This document shows positions 40,669 to 50,540 of a stretch of 64,000 nucleotides of DNA, in pieces. The notes under the pieces are model-generated. The model was given only the letters and a program-made list of their open reading frames with translations. It was not told the origin of the DNA and searched no databases. The position numbers were made by a program, and so were the translations under genes. Where the stretch lies: contig CAYMPV010000022.1 of NCBI GenBank assembly GCA_964392305.1, forward strand, positions 1 through 64,000, written 5' to 3'. The number at the start of each line of letters is the position of its first letter. Position 1 is the first letter of the stretch. The DNA is from JACKIC01 sp964392305 (GTDB taxonomy: Bacteria > Planctomycetota > UBA1135 > UBA2386).

Positions 40669-43218
40669 TCGCTCCTCGTCGCCGCCTTGTCGGTGAACCT
40701 CGTCGCCGCACTCGCGGCGCAGAATCACCCGCCCAGCGCACCGACGATCACCGAACCGTCACCGCCGGGCCGCATCCTCAACCCCAACGACGTGCACATG
40801 GAGACGGCGCCGTTCGCCGATCCCGACGCCGGCGATCAGCACGCGGCCACCGACTGGGAGATCTGGACCGTCACCCCCAACCAGCGCGTCTGGGTCGCTG
40901 CGGGACTGACCGGTGTCGAACGTGTGCACACGCACCTGGGCGACGGCACCTTCGAGAACTCGCACGGCGGCTGGAACCGCCTGTTCGCGAGCACGCAGTA
41001 CGTGCTGCGCGTGCGCCACCAGGACGACAGCGGCGCGCCGGCGACGCAGTGGAGCCCGTGGACGCAGGTGCCGTTCGCCACCGGCGCCGCCGACGTCAAA
41101 TCGCCGCTGCTGCTCGACGACGTGGTCGGCAACCCGCCGCCGACGTGGACCGACGGCAACGGCGTCGCCATCGACCTGCCGACCGGAACGCCGAACCCGC
41201 TGCTGCGGCTCGAGACCGATTCGCGTTGGCTGCTGCTGCGCCTCGACGCCGATCCCGGCCAAGGCAACCGCACCACCGATCCCGGCCCGTTGCCGCTGCA
41301 CCGCGCCGTGCGCGTGGTGATCGAAGCCGGCAACACCGGCAGCGTGCTGAGCCTGCCGGCGACCGATCTCACGGTGCATTCGGGCAACTGCGAACGGCAC
41401 GTGATCCGTCTGCCCGCGGTCACGCTGGCACCGTTCCAACGCCGCGCCTTCTGGGTCGGTGAACACGGCGCCACCTTCGACGCCGTCGCCACCGCCTACG
41501 TGCCCGAGTTCAGCACGCTGGCGCGCGGCCTCGACGTGCCGTGGGTCGCGCGGCGCCCGGGCTTCGTCGTCGACGTCGTCGCCACCGGCATGACGATGCC
41601 GGTCAACATCGCCTTCGTGCCCAATCCCGGCAGTCTGCCCGGCAGCCCCAAGTACTACGTGAGTGAGCTCTACGGCTCGATCCGCACGGTGACCAACGAC
41701 GGCACGGTGCTGTGGTACGCGTCCGGCCTGCTCAACTACACGCCATCGGGGTTGTTCCCGGGCAGCGGGGAACAGGGCCTCACCGGCATCTGCGTCGACC
41801 CGGTCAGCGGCGACGTGTTCGCCTCCCACCTGTGGCGCACGAGCGGGCAGAACTACCCACGCATCACGCGGCTCACCAGTACCAACGGCGGTCTGACCTC
41901 GTCGTCGCGGCAGGTGATCCTGAACATGACCGGCGAGGTGCAGGGCCAGTCGCACCAGATCTCCAACCTCGAGATCGTCGGCGGCGAGCTGTACTGCCAC
42001 ATGGGTGACGGCTTCAACTTCCAGACGGCGCAGAACCTGTCGTCGTACCGCGGCAAGATCCTGCGCCTGCAGCTCAACGGCGCGCCGGTCACCAGCAACC
42101 CGTACTACAACGGCGGCACCGCCGACGCGCGCGACTACATCTACGCGCTCGGCGTGCGCAACCCGTTCGGCGGCGCCTGGCGCGCCGCCGACGGCAACCG
42201 CTACTGCGTCGAGAACGGCCCGTCGGTCGATCGTTTCAGCAAGCTGGTGCTCGGGCGCAACTACGGCTGGGACAACACCGACCTCAGCATGACCAACTTC
42301 GCGCTCTTCAACTGGGACCCGTCGAGCGGTCCGGTGAACATCGCCTGGGTGCAACCGCAGACGTTCGGCGGCAGCGGCTTTCCGGCGTCGTTCTTCGACC
42401 ACGCGTTCGTGACCGAGTCGGGCGCGACCTACGCGCAGGGCCAACAGGCGATCGGCAAACGCATCACCGAGTTCGAACTCGACGCCGCCGGCAACCTCGT
42501 CAACGGTCCGATCCCGTTCGTCGACTACGTCGGCGACGGTCACGCCACCGCCGCAGCGCTGGCCGCGGGCCCCGACGGGCTCTACTTCAGCGAGTTCTAC
42601 CGCGACGTGGGTTCCACCGGCCCGACCAGCAGCGGCGGCCGGATCCTGCGCGTGGCCCACGGCGACGTGAGCGATTGCGACAGCAACGGCCAACCCGACC
42701 TGTGTGAGATCGCCGGCGGCCAAGGCGACTGCAACGGCAACCTGGTGCTCGACGTCTGCGACCTGCGGGTCGGCACGTCACACGACTTCGACGGCAACGC
42801 GGTGCCCGACGAATGCGACCCGCTGTTCGCGACCGTCGACAGGCTGTCGCTCGGCAGCGGCGGTCGCGTCGACTTCGCGCTCGACGCCGGCACGGCCGAG
42901 GCCGGCCGGCTCTACCAACTCGTCGGTTCGATGACCGGAACCGCGCCCGGCACGCCGTTCGGGCAGCTGCTGCTGCCGCTCAACACCACCAATGACCCGT
43001 GGTTCCAGTTGACCTGGACACCGTTCAGCACGGCGATCCTGCAGAACACCGTCGCCAACCTCGACGCGACCGGCCGCGGCCAGGCGGCGATCGTGATCCC
43101 ACCGTTGCCGAGCAGCCTGATCGGACTGCAGTTCCATCACGCCTTCCTGGTCTGGGATGCGGCGACGCAGCAACACACCTTCGTGAGCAACGCGGTGCCG
43201 CTCCTGCTGGTGCCCTGA
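40624..43218 (+). CDS. PQQ-type sugar dehydrogenase-like beta-propeller protein, exported
   Basis: An 864-residue protein. A Sec signal (LLVAALSVNLVAALAA) follows a repeated N-terminus. Residues of about 40-310 are Fn3/Ig-like. Residues of about 315-690 are a GSDH/SNDH-type propeller (VVATGMTMPVNIAFVP, EQGLTGICVDP, QISNLEIVGGELYCHMGDG, SSYRGKILRLQL). A short segment has DCDSNGQPDLCE and FDGNAVPDECD, calcium-binding EF/TSP3-like repeats. The last 125 residues (LSLGSGGRVDFALDAG to NAVPLLLVP) are the C-terminal module typical of many exported planctomycete proteins. Probably an extracellular, PQQ- or calcium-dependent oxidoreductase or binding protein. Confidence 0.8.
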   Translation: MTARQMTVRQTTARHSLLVAALSVNLVAALAAQNHPPSAPTITEPSPPGRILNPNDVHMETAPFADPDAGDQHAATDWEIWTVTPNQRVWVAAGLTGVERVHTHLGDGTFENSHGGWNRLFASTQYVLRVRHQDDSGAPATQWSPWTQVPFATGAADVKSPLLLDDVVGNPPPTWTDGNGVAIDLPTGTPNPLLRLETDSRWLLLRLDADPGQGNRTTDPGPLPLHRAVRVVIEAGNTGSVLSLPATDLTVHSGNCERHVIRLPAVTLAPFQRRAFWVGEHGATFDAVATAYVPEFSTLARGLDVPWVARRPGFVVDVVATGMTMPVNIAFVPNPGSLPGSPKYYVSELYGSIRTVTNDGTVLWYASGLLNYTPSGLFPGSGEQGLTGICVDPVSGDVFASHLWRTSGQNYPRITRLTSTNGGLTSSSRQVILNMTGEVQGQSHQISNLEIVGGELYCHMGDGFNFQTAQNLSSYRGKILRLQLNGAPVTSNPYYNGGTADARDYIYALGVRNPFGGAWRAADGNRYCVENGPSVDRFSKLVLGRNYGWDNTDLSMTNFALFNWDPSSGPVNIAWVQPQTFGGSGFPASFFDHAFVTESGATYAQGQQAIGKRITEFELDAAGNLVNGPIPFVDYVGDGHATAAALAAGPDGLYFSEFYRDVGSTGPTSSGGRILRVAHGDVSDCDSNGQPDLCEIAGGQGDCNGNLVLDVCDLRVGTSHDFDGNAVPDECDPLFATVDRLSLGSGGRVDFALDAGTAEAGRLYQLVGSMTGTAPGTPFGQLLLPLNTTNDPWFQLTWTPFSTAILQNTVANLDATGRGQAAIVIPPLPSSLIGLQFHHAFLVWDAATQQHTFVSNAVPLLLVP

Positions 43219-43386
43219 GTGCCGCCCTCCCGGTCGGCAACACCGCGCCGGGAACATCACCCCGCGACCACACTCCGCATCTTTCATCCCCTACACTGCC
43301 GCGCGAGGCGAAAGGGCGGTCGGCACGTGCCGGCTGCGTCCCTGCGACATCCCCGACGCCCGCACACCACTCGCCACCTGACACCG

Positions 43387-45153
43387 ATGCAAACGTTCGC
43401 CCCGATCGCCGTGCTCGCTGCACTCGCCGCGCCGCTCACGGCCCAAGCCATTCCCGTGCCCTTGAACTACAACTTCAACGGCATCGTGCACGCGGGAGAG
43501 AGTTTCCTGCCCGACGACCCCAACGGCTACCGGTCGATCTCCGACCGCGGTCTGGACTTCAGCGCCGGCGTGCCCAACGACCCGTTGCTCGCGGCCTACC
43601 AGATCGTCGCCACCCCAGGAACGCTCGACATCGTGCACCTCGGCAACCGCAACACCGTCGACGGCGGCACCAAGGCCTTCGACGCGACCCCCGACTTCGA
43701 CGACATCGGCATCCAGCCCAACTGGCTGGCCAACCCCGACCAGACCACGCCGCAGGTGACGGTGTTGCCGTTCCCGCTGCCGATCGGCTCGACCACGAGC
43801 GTCGCCTTCCTCTACCAGATCAGCAACGGCGGTGGCTCGTTCGACGTGACGTTCACGTTCGCGAGCAACAACACGCACACCGCGACCCTGTCGGCCAGCG
43901 ATTGGTTCGGCGGCACCTTCCTGGGCACGCAGAACATCGACAACGCGGCTCCGGGCGCCAACCTGTCGATCACCGAAGGCCGCATCGACATGAGCGCCCT
44001 CGACGGTGAGGTCGTGACGCAGATCAGCTTCGGCAACCGCAGCAACGGCAACGCGGGCTACGCGATCCTGGCCTGCAACTTCGAGTACCCGCCGGTGCCG
44101 CGTCGCGTCAACCAGATCGCGCTCAACTACAACTTCAACGGCATCGTGCACGTCGGGGAAGACCTGCAGCCCGACCTGCTGACCGGCTACCGGTCGATCT
44201 CCGACCGCGGCCTGGACTTCCGCAGCGGCCTGCCGAACGACCCGATCTTCGCGCCCTACGCGATGGTCGTGGCGCCCGGCGTGCTCGACTGTGTGCACCT
44301 CGGCAACCGCAACACCGTCGACGCCGGCAACCGCCAGTTCGACCTCGCCCCCGACAACGACGACATCGGCGTGATGCCGAGCTGGCTGGCCAACGCCGAC
44401 CAGACCACGCCGCAGACGACAACGCTGGTCGACCCGATCCTGGTCGACCAGACCTCACGCGCCAGCCTGCTGTTCCAGATCAGCAACGGCGGCGGCACGT
44501 TCGACGTCGAGTTCGGCTTCCAGACCGGCGCGCCGTTCGTGACCACGGTCAGCGGCGGCGACTGGTTCGGCGGCACGCTGCCGGGCACTGCGAACACCGA
44601 TTCGGCCCTGGTCGGCAACAACCTGTCGCTGACCGAACGCGTCATCGACCTGTCCGCGCAAGCCGGCCGCACGTTGCTCTCGATCTCGTTCCAGAACCGC
44701 AGCAACGCCAACGCCGGCTACCTGATCGCGGCGATGAACGTGACCGGCTGCCTGTCGTGCGTCGCGGGCACCCCCGGCAGCGTCGTGAACCTCGGCGGCG
44801 GCACCGGCCTGGCGATGACCTCGTCGACCAACGGCAACCTCGGCTGCGACCTCGACTGGACCGTGCTCGGCGGCACGCCCAACAACGCGCTGGGCTTCTT
44901 CGTGCTCGGCCTGGGCAGCAACTCGATCCCGATGAACACGATCCTGCCGGCGTGCCTGGGCACCGTGCACGTGCCCAACCCGATCGCGCTGCTGAGCGGG
45001 CTCGACGCCAACGGCTCGGCGACGACGAGCATCGACGCGCCGACCGCGCAGGGTTACTGCGGCGTGCAGATCACCGGCCAGTTCCTCGAACTGGTCGGCG
45101 GCGCCTGCCCGGTGCGCATCAGCGACGCGCTGTCGATCACGATCGGCAACTGA
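43387..45153 (+). CDS. Exported repeat protein with planctomycete-type C-terminal module (second)
   Basis: A 588-residue paralogue of 38859-40610 with the same plan: Sec signal (IAVLAALAAPLTAQA), two units of about 215 residues beginning LNYNFNGIVH, with NGYRSISDRGLDF and the invariant LGNRNTVD, then a C-terminal module ending RISDALSITIGN. The two paralogues flank the propeller gene, and all three are on the same strand, suggesting duplication within a surface-protein operon. Unit identity within this gene is high. Function is unknown; the jellyroll-like strands suggest ligand or carbohydrate binding. Confidence 0.75.
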   Translation: MQTFAPIAVLAALAAPLTAQAIPVPLNYNFNGIVHAGESFLPDDPNGYRSISDRGLDFSAGVPNDPLLAAYQIVATPGTLDIVHLGNRNTVDGGTKAFDATPDFDDIGIQPNWLANPDQTTPQVTVLPFPLPIGSTTSVAFLYQISNGGGSFDVTFTFASNNTHTATLSASDWFGGTFLGTQNIDNAAPGANLSITEGRIDMSALDGEVVTQISFGNRSNGNAGYAILACNFEYPPVPRRVNQIALNYNFNGIVHVGEDLQPDLLTGYRSISDRGLDFRSGLPNDPIFAPYAMVVAPGVLDCVHLGNRNTVDAGNRQFDLAPDNDDIGVMPSWLANADQTTPQTTTLVDPILVDQTSRASLLFQISNGGGTFDVEFGFQTGAPFVTTVSGGDWFGGTLPGTANTDSALVGNNLSLTERVIDLSAQAGRTLLSISFQNRSNANAGYLIAAMNVTGCLSCVAGTPGSVVNLGGGTGLAMTSSTNGNLGCDLDWTVLGGTPNNALGFFVLGLGSNSIPMNTILPACLGTVHVPNPIALLSGLDANGSATTSIDAPTAQGYCGVQITGQFLELVGGACPVRISDALSITIGN

Positions 45154-45258
45154 GCGTTCGGCGACGGCTCGCCCGGCTTCACAGCTGAGGCCGGGCGAAC
45201 GGCACCCGCTTGCGCCTGCCCACTTGCGGCGCGCGTCGAAGTCGGGTGTCCTGGCGCC

Positions 45259-47847
45259 TTGCTCCCCCCTCCGGACTCGGCCCGCGGCGGCAGACGACTG
45301 CTCTGGTGCGCGGTCGCCGCGATCGCACTGATCGCGGCGTGGCTGGTGTTCGCGCAGCGCCCGGCGCCGGCGTTGCCGCCGCAGGCCACAGCGACGCCCG
45401 CGGCGGAAGTTCCCGGCGGTGCCCGGGCCGATACGGATGCGGCCGAGGATGCCGGCGCGACCGACGTCGAACGCCAGCAGGCCGAGGCTCCCGGCGGCAC
45501 GCTGCGCGTGCGCGTGCTGCGACTCGCCGACCGCAGGCCGGTCGCCGGCGCGGAGGTGCTGTGCCTGCCGCCCGACTACGACCTGTTGGCCATGTCCGCC
45601 GAAGACAGTCGCGACGCCGACGACGATTTCGATGGGTTCCTGCGGCGCGTCGGCCTGCACCAGGTCAGCGACGACGACGGCTGGTGTGAGCTGCCGCTGC
45701 ACCCCGACCACAACGTGATCGTGGCCACGCAAGCACGCCCGCACGACCGCCTGCGTGGCCGCCTGCAGGTTGCGCCGGGCACGACCGGAACCGCCGAAGT
45801 GCTGATTCGCGCCGATCACACGCTGCGGGTGGTCGTGCTCGACTTCGAAGGTGCGCCAGCCCCTGGCGTCGCGATCGTCGCGCAGCCGAAGAACGGTCCG
45901 CCACCCGATGGCTGGACCATGGGGCCAACGGATGCCAGCGGCGCCGTCACCGAGAATCACTTCCAGGAACGCGCGACGGACGCGTCGACCTGCCCACTGC
46001 TGCTCGAGGCCAGAGCCATCGGCGCGATCAGCGAGCCCGTGGAGATCGACGCCGCTGCGCCGCCTGCCGAGGTCGTGTTGACGCTGCCGCCGACGGGCAC
46101 CGTGACCGTGCACGTGCGCGACGCCGCGGGCAAGCCGCTGCCAACGACCTACCTGCACGACGACCATGTGGCGCTGCGGACCGCGCCGACCGCACTGAGC
46201 CGGTCCTCCGTGGGCGCAGGGCAGAAGTCGGCTCACGCCCAACTCGACGCCAACGGTGACGCGACCTTCCATCACGTCGGGTTGGGTGGCTATGTGCTGG
46301 CTCAGTTCGGCGCGCTCAGCAGCAGCTACGTACCGGGCCCGACCCGGGACCGCCCACACTTCGAGCTGCTGCTGCAGGAACCTGCAGGCACCGCGCTGTG
46401 CGTCGGCATCGCACTTGGCCCCAGTGGTGCGCCGCTCGCGGATTGCCCGCTGACCTTGCGGTTGGACGACGACAGCCGAAGTGGCAGCGCCTTCGCCGGC
46501 AGCCAAACCGATGAACTTGGCCGCTTCCAGTTCCGCTTCCCCCAGTTCGAGCCGAACCCCGGCACCCTGACCTTGTCGCACCACGCTGTGCCCCCCAAGC
46601 AGGGAGCGAGCGTCATCTGGCACACCACCGGACTCGTGCCCGGCGAGAACGACCTCGGCATCCGCCAACTGCGACCCCCGCGCCTTCTGCTCGGGGTGCG
46701 CTTCGTCAGCAACACGGCAACGGTGCCCGCGATGTTCGGCGTCAAGGTCGAAGCGCGCGTGGGCGAGGCATGGCATCGGCGCTCGGACCTGCGCCTGCAG
46801 CGCATCACGGAGGCGACCTACGAACTGCGTGGCACCATCGTCGACGGCACAACCCTGCGCCTCGTCGTGCCCGAACGCATCGCCAGGAACGTGGCGCCGA
46901 TCGAGTTCGCGCCGGGCACCGAAGACCTCGTCGTGACGCTGGACCTCGGCGGCTCGGTGACCGCGGTGTTCGTCACCGACGAGTCGATGCCTCCCGACGC
47001 ATGGTACGCAGGGCTGCTGCCCGCGATCCCCGATCCGGACTCGCAACGCGAGGTCTCTCCGTACCCAGGCGCCCTGTTCGGAGAACGTTACGACAACACT
47101 GTCACCTGGCAGGCGCTGCGGGCCGGCCGCTACCGCCTGGTCGTGCTCGGCATGGCGACCAATGCGCCGTTCGTGACGGTCGATGCGATCGAGGTCGCCG
47201 CGGGGCCCTGCACGGATCCGCGGCTGACGGCCATCGACCTGCGCGGCCGCCTGCGCCCGCTGGAGATCCGGGTCACCGATCCGAGCGGTGCAGCGATCAG
47301 GAACGAAGCCGTCACCGTCGCGGTGCGCACCGGCTCCACCTGGTCGACGTTCCCGCTCGTCGGTGGCGTGGCCACGATCGCGGCTCCCGCCGGCGTGGAC
47401 CTCGCCGTCTTCGGCCCGCACTTCCTGACGAAGTTCGTCGACGGCGTGACGCAATCGCTCACGGTCACGTTGTCGCCCGCCACCACCGTGCGCGCGTCGA
47501 TCGACTGCCCTCTGCCACTGCCGGCCGGGGTCACCCTGCAACTGCGGGCCGTGCCGAGCAGCGTTCCTGCCGACGGCAGGCTCATTCGCGGCCCGGGCAA
47601 CAACATGGCGCTCGCCAACGTGCTCACCGACGGTGTCATCGTCACCGCCAGCGGCCCGTGCGAATTCGAGGTGCGGCAGCCCGGTCCACACCGCTTGTCG
47701 GCCGTCGTCGCACGCGACCGCTACTCCTACTGGGTCGCGCCGCAGGGCAAGACGACGATTGACCTGCCGAGCGATGGAGTGCTCGAAGTCCGCGTCGACG
47801 CCGACTCGCTGCGCGCAGCGCTGCAGCGGCTGAACGGACAGCGGTGA
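45259..47847 (+). CDS. Membrane-anchored protein with carboxypeptidase-regulatory-like domains
   Basis: An 862-residue protein. A single N-terminal membrane helix (LLWCAVAAIALIAAWLVFA) is followed by an Ala/Pro linker and a series of beta-sandwich repeats, several of carboxypeptidase-regulatory type (LRVRVLRLADRRPVAGAEVLCLP; VVVLDFEGAPAPGVAIVAQ; VTVHVRDAAGKPLPTTYL; LRPLEIRVTDPSGAAIRNEAVTV). Long Ig-like anchored proteins of this type are common in Planctomycetota and of unknown role. A TTG at 45259 is the first plausible start before the anchor. No enzymatic motif is visible. Confidence 0.75.
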   Translation: MLPPPDSARGGRRLLWCAVAAIALIAAWLVFAQRPAPALPPQATATPAAEVPGGARADTDAAEDAGATDVERQQAEAPGGTLRVRVLRLADRRPVAGAEVLCLPPDYDLLAMSAEDSRDADDDFDGFLRRVGLHQVSDDDGWCELPLHPDHNVIVATQARPHDRLRGRLQVAPGTTGTAEVLIRADHTLRVVVLDFEGAPAPGVAIVAQPKNGPPPDGWTMGPTDASGAVTENHFQERATDASTCPLLLEARAIGAISEPVEIDAAAPPAEVVLTLPPTGTVTVHVRDAAGKPLPTTYLHDDHVALRTAPTALSRSSVGAGQKSAHAQLDANGDATFHHVGLGGYVLAQFGALSSSYVPGPTRDRPHFELLLQEPAGTALCVGIALGPSGAPLADCPLTLRLDDDSRSGSAFAGSQTDELGRFQFRFPQFEPNPGTLTLSHHAVPPKQGASVIWHTTGLVPGENDLGIRQLRPPRLLLGVRFVSNTATVPAMFGVKVEARVGEAWHRRSDLRLQRITEATYELRGTIVDGTTLRLVVPERIARNVAPIEFAPGTEDLVVTLDLGGSVTAVFVTDESMPPDAWYAGLLPAIPDPDSQREVSPYPGALFGERYDNTVTWQALRAGRYRLVVLGMATNAPFVTVDAIEVAAGPCTDPRLTAIDLRGRLRPLEIRVTDPSGAAIRNEAVTVAVRTGSTWSTFPLVGGVATIAAPAGVDLAVFGPHFLTKFVDGVTQSLTVTLSPATTVRASIDCPLPLPAGVTLQLRAVPSSVPADGRLIRGPGNNMALANVLTDGVIVTASGPCEFEVRQPGPHRLSAVVARDRYSYWVAPQGKTTIDLPSDGVLEVRVDADSLRAALQRLNGQR

Positions 47848-47918
47848 TTCGCCGCGCGCGAGGCGCGCGCGAACGGTGAGCACTTGCGCCGCGGCGGCGC
47901 GTCGGGTGTCGTGCGCGC

Positions 47919-49283
47919 TTGCGCCTGCCCCCCTCCTTGCACCGCCGCGGCTGGCTGCTGCTGTGGCTCGCGATCGCGATCGCGCTGGTCGCGCGCGCGA
48001 CCAGCCGCCGCGAGTCGAAGGGCGTGATCCTCGACCACCTCGAGTTCGGGCGGCGGCTGCTGCACGGCGAGGACGTCTACGGGCCGTGGAAGAGCGACCC
48101 CGACGCGCCGATCCGGCCGCTGCACGCGCCGTATCCGCCGTCGTTCGGCCTCTTGACGATGCCGTTCGCGATCGTCGACGCGGCGCTCGGAACGCGCGCG
48201 GCCCGCGCCGCCTGGGCGCTGCTGCAGCTCGGTTGCCTGCTCGCCGCGGCGCTGGCGCTGCGCGCGTTGACGGCGCCGCGTGCGCCGCCCGGTGCGCCAT
48301 CACCGACACCGCCGCGCTACTGGCACCTGCTGTGGCTCATGACGTTCGTGCTCGGCCTGCGGTTCGTGCTGCGCGACATGCACGGCGGCGGCGGCAACAT
48401 CATCAACCTCGGCCTGTGCCTTGGTGCGTTCTGGCTAGCCGAACGCGGTCGCGCGCTGCCCGCCGGCCTGCTGCTCGCGTTCTCGCTGGTCACCAAACCC
48501 ACCCAGCTGTGGCTGCTGCCGGTGTTCTGGCTGCTCGGCCATCGTCGCGCGCTGGGCTGGACGCTCGCTGGTGGCGCGCTGTTCGTGCTGATCACGGCCG
48601 TGCTGCAACGCTTCGAACTGGCGCCGTGGTGGCGCTGGATCCAAGGCAGCTGGAGTCTGGGCACGCAGGCCGACCCGTTCGCCGTGCCCGCGTTCGACTT
48701 CCCGCCGTTCGAATGGATGAACCAGGCGCTGCGCTGCGCGATCGCACGCTGGTTCGGCACCGTGCCCGACGAGTACGCGGCGAAGGTCGCGTTCGGCGTC
48801 GTACCGGGCTTGGGCTGGTCGGTCACGGCAGTCGCGTGGTTGGTGCGCGTGGCATCGCTCGGCGGATTGCTGCTGGTGTTGACCACGGCGCGGCGCGTGC
48901 GGCCGTCACCACAGGCGCGCCTCTGGCTGTTCGCGAGCGCGCTGGTGCTGTCGGTGCTGCTGAGCCCGCTGAGCTGGAAGGCGCATCACGTTGCGCTGTT
49001 GCCGGTGTTGTTCTTGCTGCTGCAACGCGCCGTCGCGCATCCGGGAACGACGCGCCGTTGGCTGATCGCGGTGCTCGTCGCCTGGGCGGTGTGCTGCCTG
49101 CCCGGCGGCGACCTCGTCGGCGACGACCGCGGCGAGTGGCTCAACAGTCTCTACGTGGTCACGGTGTCGGACGTCGTCTTGCTGCTGAGCACGGTCGCGA
49201 TCGCGCGCTCGATCGCCAGGTCAGCGGCGCGCGAACACGACGACGCCGCGCGCGACGCAGCCGGCGTACAGGTCGGGGTCTAG
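47919..49283 (+). CDS. Glycosyltransferase family 87-like membrane protein (DUF2029)
   Basis: A 454-residue polytopic protein with about ten helices. The N-terminal region (LEFGRRLLHGEDVYGPWKSD, YPPSFGLLTMPFAIVD) carries the Asp/Tyr-Pro-Pro signature of the GT87/DUF2029 polyprenyl-phosphate mannosyltransferases. A TTG at 47919 is the likely start; SLHRRGWLLLWL begins the first helix. The last 63 bp overlap the 3' end of the convergent gene on the other strand. The sugar acceptor is unknown. Confidence 0.8.
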   Translation: MRLPPSLHRRGWLLLWLAIAIALVARATSRRESKGVILDHLEFGRRLLHGEDVYGPWKSDPDAPIRPLHAPYPPSFGLLTMPFAIVDAALGTRAARAAWALLQLGCLLAAALALRALTAPRAPPGAPSPTPPRYWHLLWLMTFVLGLRFVLRDMHGGGGNIINLGLCLGAFWLAERGRALPAGLLLAFSLVTKPTQLWLLPVFWLLGHRRALGWTLAGGALFVLITAVLQRFELAPWWRWIQGSWSLGTQADPFAVPAFDFPPFEWMNQALRCAIARWFGTVPDEYAAKVAFGVVPGLGWSVTAVAWLVRVASLGGLLLVLTTARRVRPSPQARLWLFASALVLSVLLSPLSWKAHHVALLPVLFLLLQRAVAHPGTTRRWLIAVLVAWAVCCLPGGDLVGDDRGEWLNSLYVVTVSDVVLLLSTVAIARSIARSAAREHDDAARDAAGVQVGV

Positions 49284-50540
49284 CGGCAAGGGTACGAATC
49301 CGGCGGACAGCGCCGCGTTCAGTTGCGGGCCGCGGCGGTTCGGATCGCGTTCCCCGAGCACCACGAAGCGCACCTCGGCTACCTGCACCATCGCCGCCAG
49401 CTGGCCGTCGTCGAAGTGCCGCGGCGGCAACGGCGGCAGGCCCGCAAACCACAACACCCGCGTCAGATCGCCCGTGATCGTGTCGCCAACACGCAGTTGC
49501 TGTCGCAGATACTCGCCGAGTTGCCGTTCGACGACGCGATCGGCGTCGATGCCGCCGTTCCAGCCGGCGAACAACCCGTGCAGCATCGCCAACGTCAGCA
49601 GCACCGCACCGACGCGACGCGGCAGGCGCTGGAGGCACGCGGCCGCAAGCGCGACGACGGCCACGCCGCACGAGACGAAGAACCGCCGCCGCACCACGAA
49701 CGTGCAGACCACGGCGAGCTGCAACACGATCGCCGTCAGCAGCGCATGGCCCGGCGCGCGCCAGCGTGTGCACCAGCACAGCAGCCCGGCGAGGCCGAGC
49801 GCTTCGAGCCACGGACCCGGTACCGCGAGCAGGTTGGTGAGGAACGCGCCGCGACCCGGCAGGTCGTCGCGCTGCTCGTGAAAGCCGTGGATCGGCAGCG
49901 CGTCCCAGCCGTGCCCCGCGAGCTGCCGCAGTGCGCCGAGCGCCAGCACGAACAACAGCGCGGGCACCGCGGCGCGGGCGGTCGCCGCCAACGCGCGGCG
50001 AGGCCCACCCGCGACCAGCACCATCGCCGGCACCAACAACAGCCCTTCCGGACGGATCCAGAACGCCGCGCCGGCGATGGTCCCCAGGACCCACCAGCGC
50101 TGCTGCATGCCCTGCCACGTGCCCAGCGCCATCAGCCACAAGAACGCCGGCTCGCTGTAGACCTCGGCGGCGAGCCGGCCGAGCAACGGTGAACCCACGA
50201 ACAACACCACGGCCGCGAACCCCGCACCGGGCTGAAGCCGTTCGGCGATGCGCCACAGCGGTGGCAGGGTCAGCAGCAGGCACGTCGTCGACACCGCACA
50301 CGCGGCCCGTTCGGGATCCGCGCCGCACCACAACCACGGCGCGAGCAGCAGCGGGTAACCGGGCGGGAACACGGGGTTCAACGCGTCGTGCCAGCGGCCC
50401 GCGGCGAACTGCTGCGCCATCCACAGGTAGCTGACCCCGTCCTCTCCGGGCACCGGGGTGCGAACGAACAGGATCGCGACCCAGACCGCGGTGAGCGCAC
50501 CGACCAGCAGCAGCGCGGCGCGCGGGTGCGGTTGGTTCAC
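49221..50540 (-). CDS. Glycosyltransferase (GT39-like) membrane protein
   Basis: A 439-residue polytopic protein with about ten helices. The first loop GEDGVSYLWMAQQFAAGRWHDALNPVFPPGYPLLLAP has the acidic residue and Phe-Pro-Pro-Gly-Tyr-Pro of dolichyl-phosphate-sugar transferases. The GTG at 50540 gives a GTGA overlap with the upstream redoxin gene, so both are probably cotranslated. The 3' end overlaps the convergent GT87-like gene by 63 bp. It probably glycosylates an exported acceptor; its target is unknown. Confidence 0.78.
   Translation of the reverse strand: MNQPHPRAALLLVGALTAVWVAILFVRTPVPGEDGVSYLWMAQQFAAGRWHDALNPVFPPGYPLLLAPWLWCGADPERAACAVSTTCLLLTLPPLWRIAERLQPGAGFAAVVLFVGSPLLGRLAAEVYSEPAFLWLMALGTWQGMQQRWWVLGTIAGAAFWIRPEGLLLVPAMVLVAGGPRRALAATARAAVPALLFVLALGALRQLAGHGWDALPIHGFHEQRDDLPGRGAFLTNLLAVPGPWLEALGLAGLLCWCTRWRAPGHALLTAIVLQLAVVCTFVVRRRFFVSCGVAVVALAAACLQRLPRRVGAVLLTLAMLHGLFAGWNGGIDADRVVERQLGEYLRQQLRVGDTITGDLTRVLWFAGLPPLPPRHFDDGQLAAMVQVAEVRFVVLGERDPNRRGPQLNAALSAGFVPLPLDPDLYAGCVARGVVVFARR

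Noticed and set aside
44455..48309. A 1284-codon open frame on the minus strand.
   Set aside because: It is antisense to the well-supported paralogue, the anchored protein and the GT87 gene, is Arg/Ala-rich without domain pattern, and reflects high GC.
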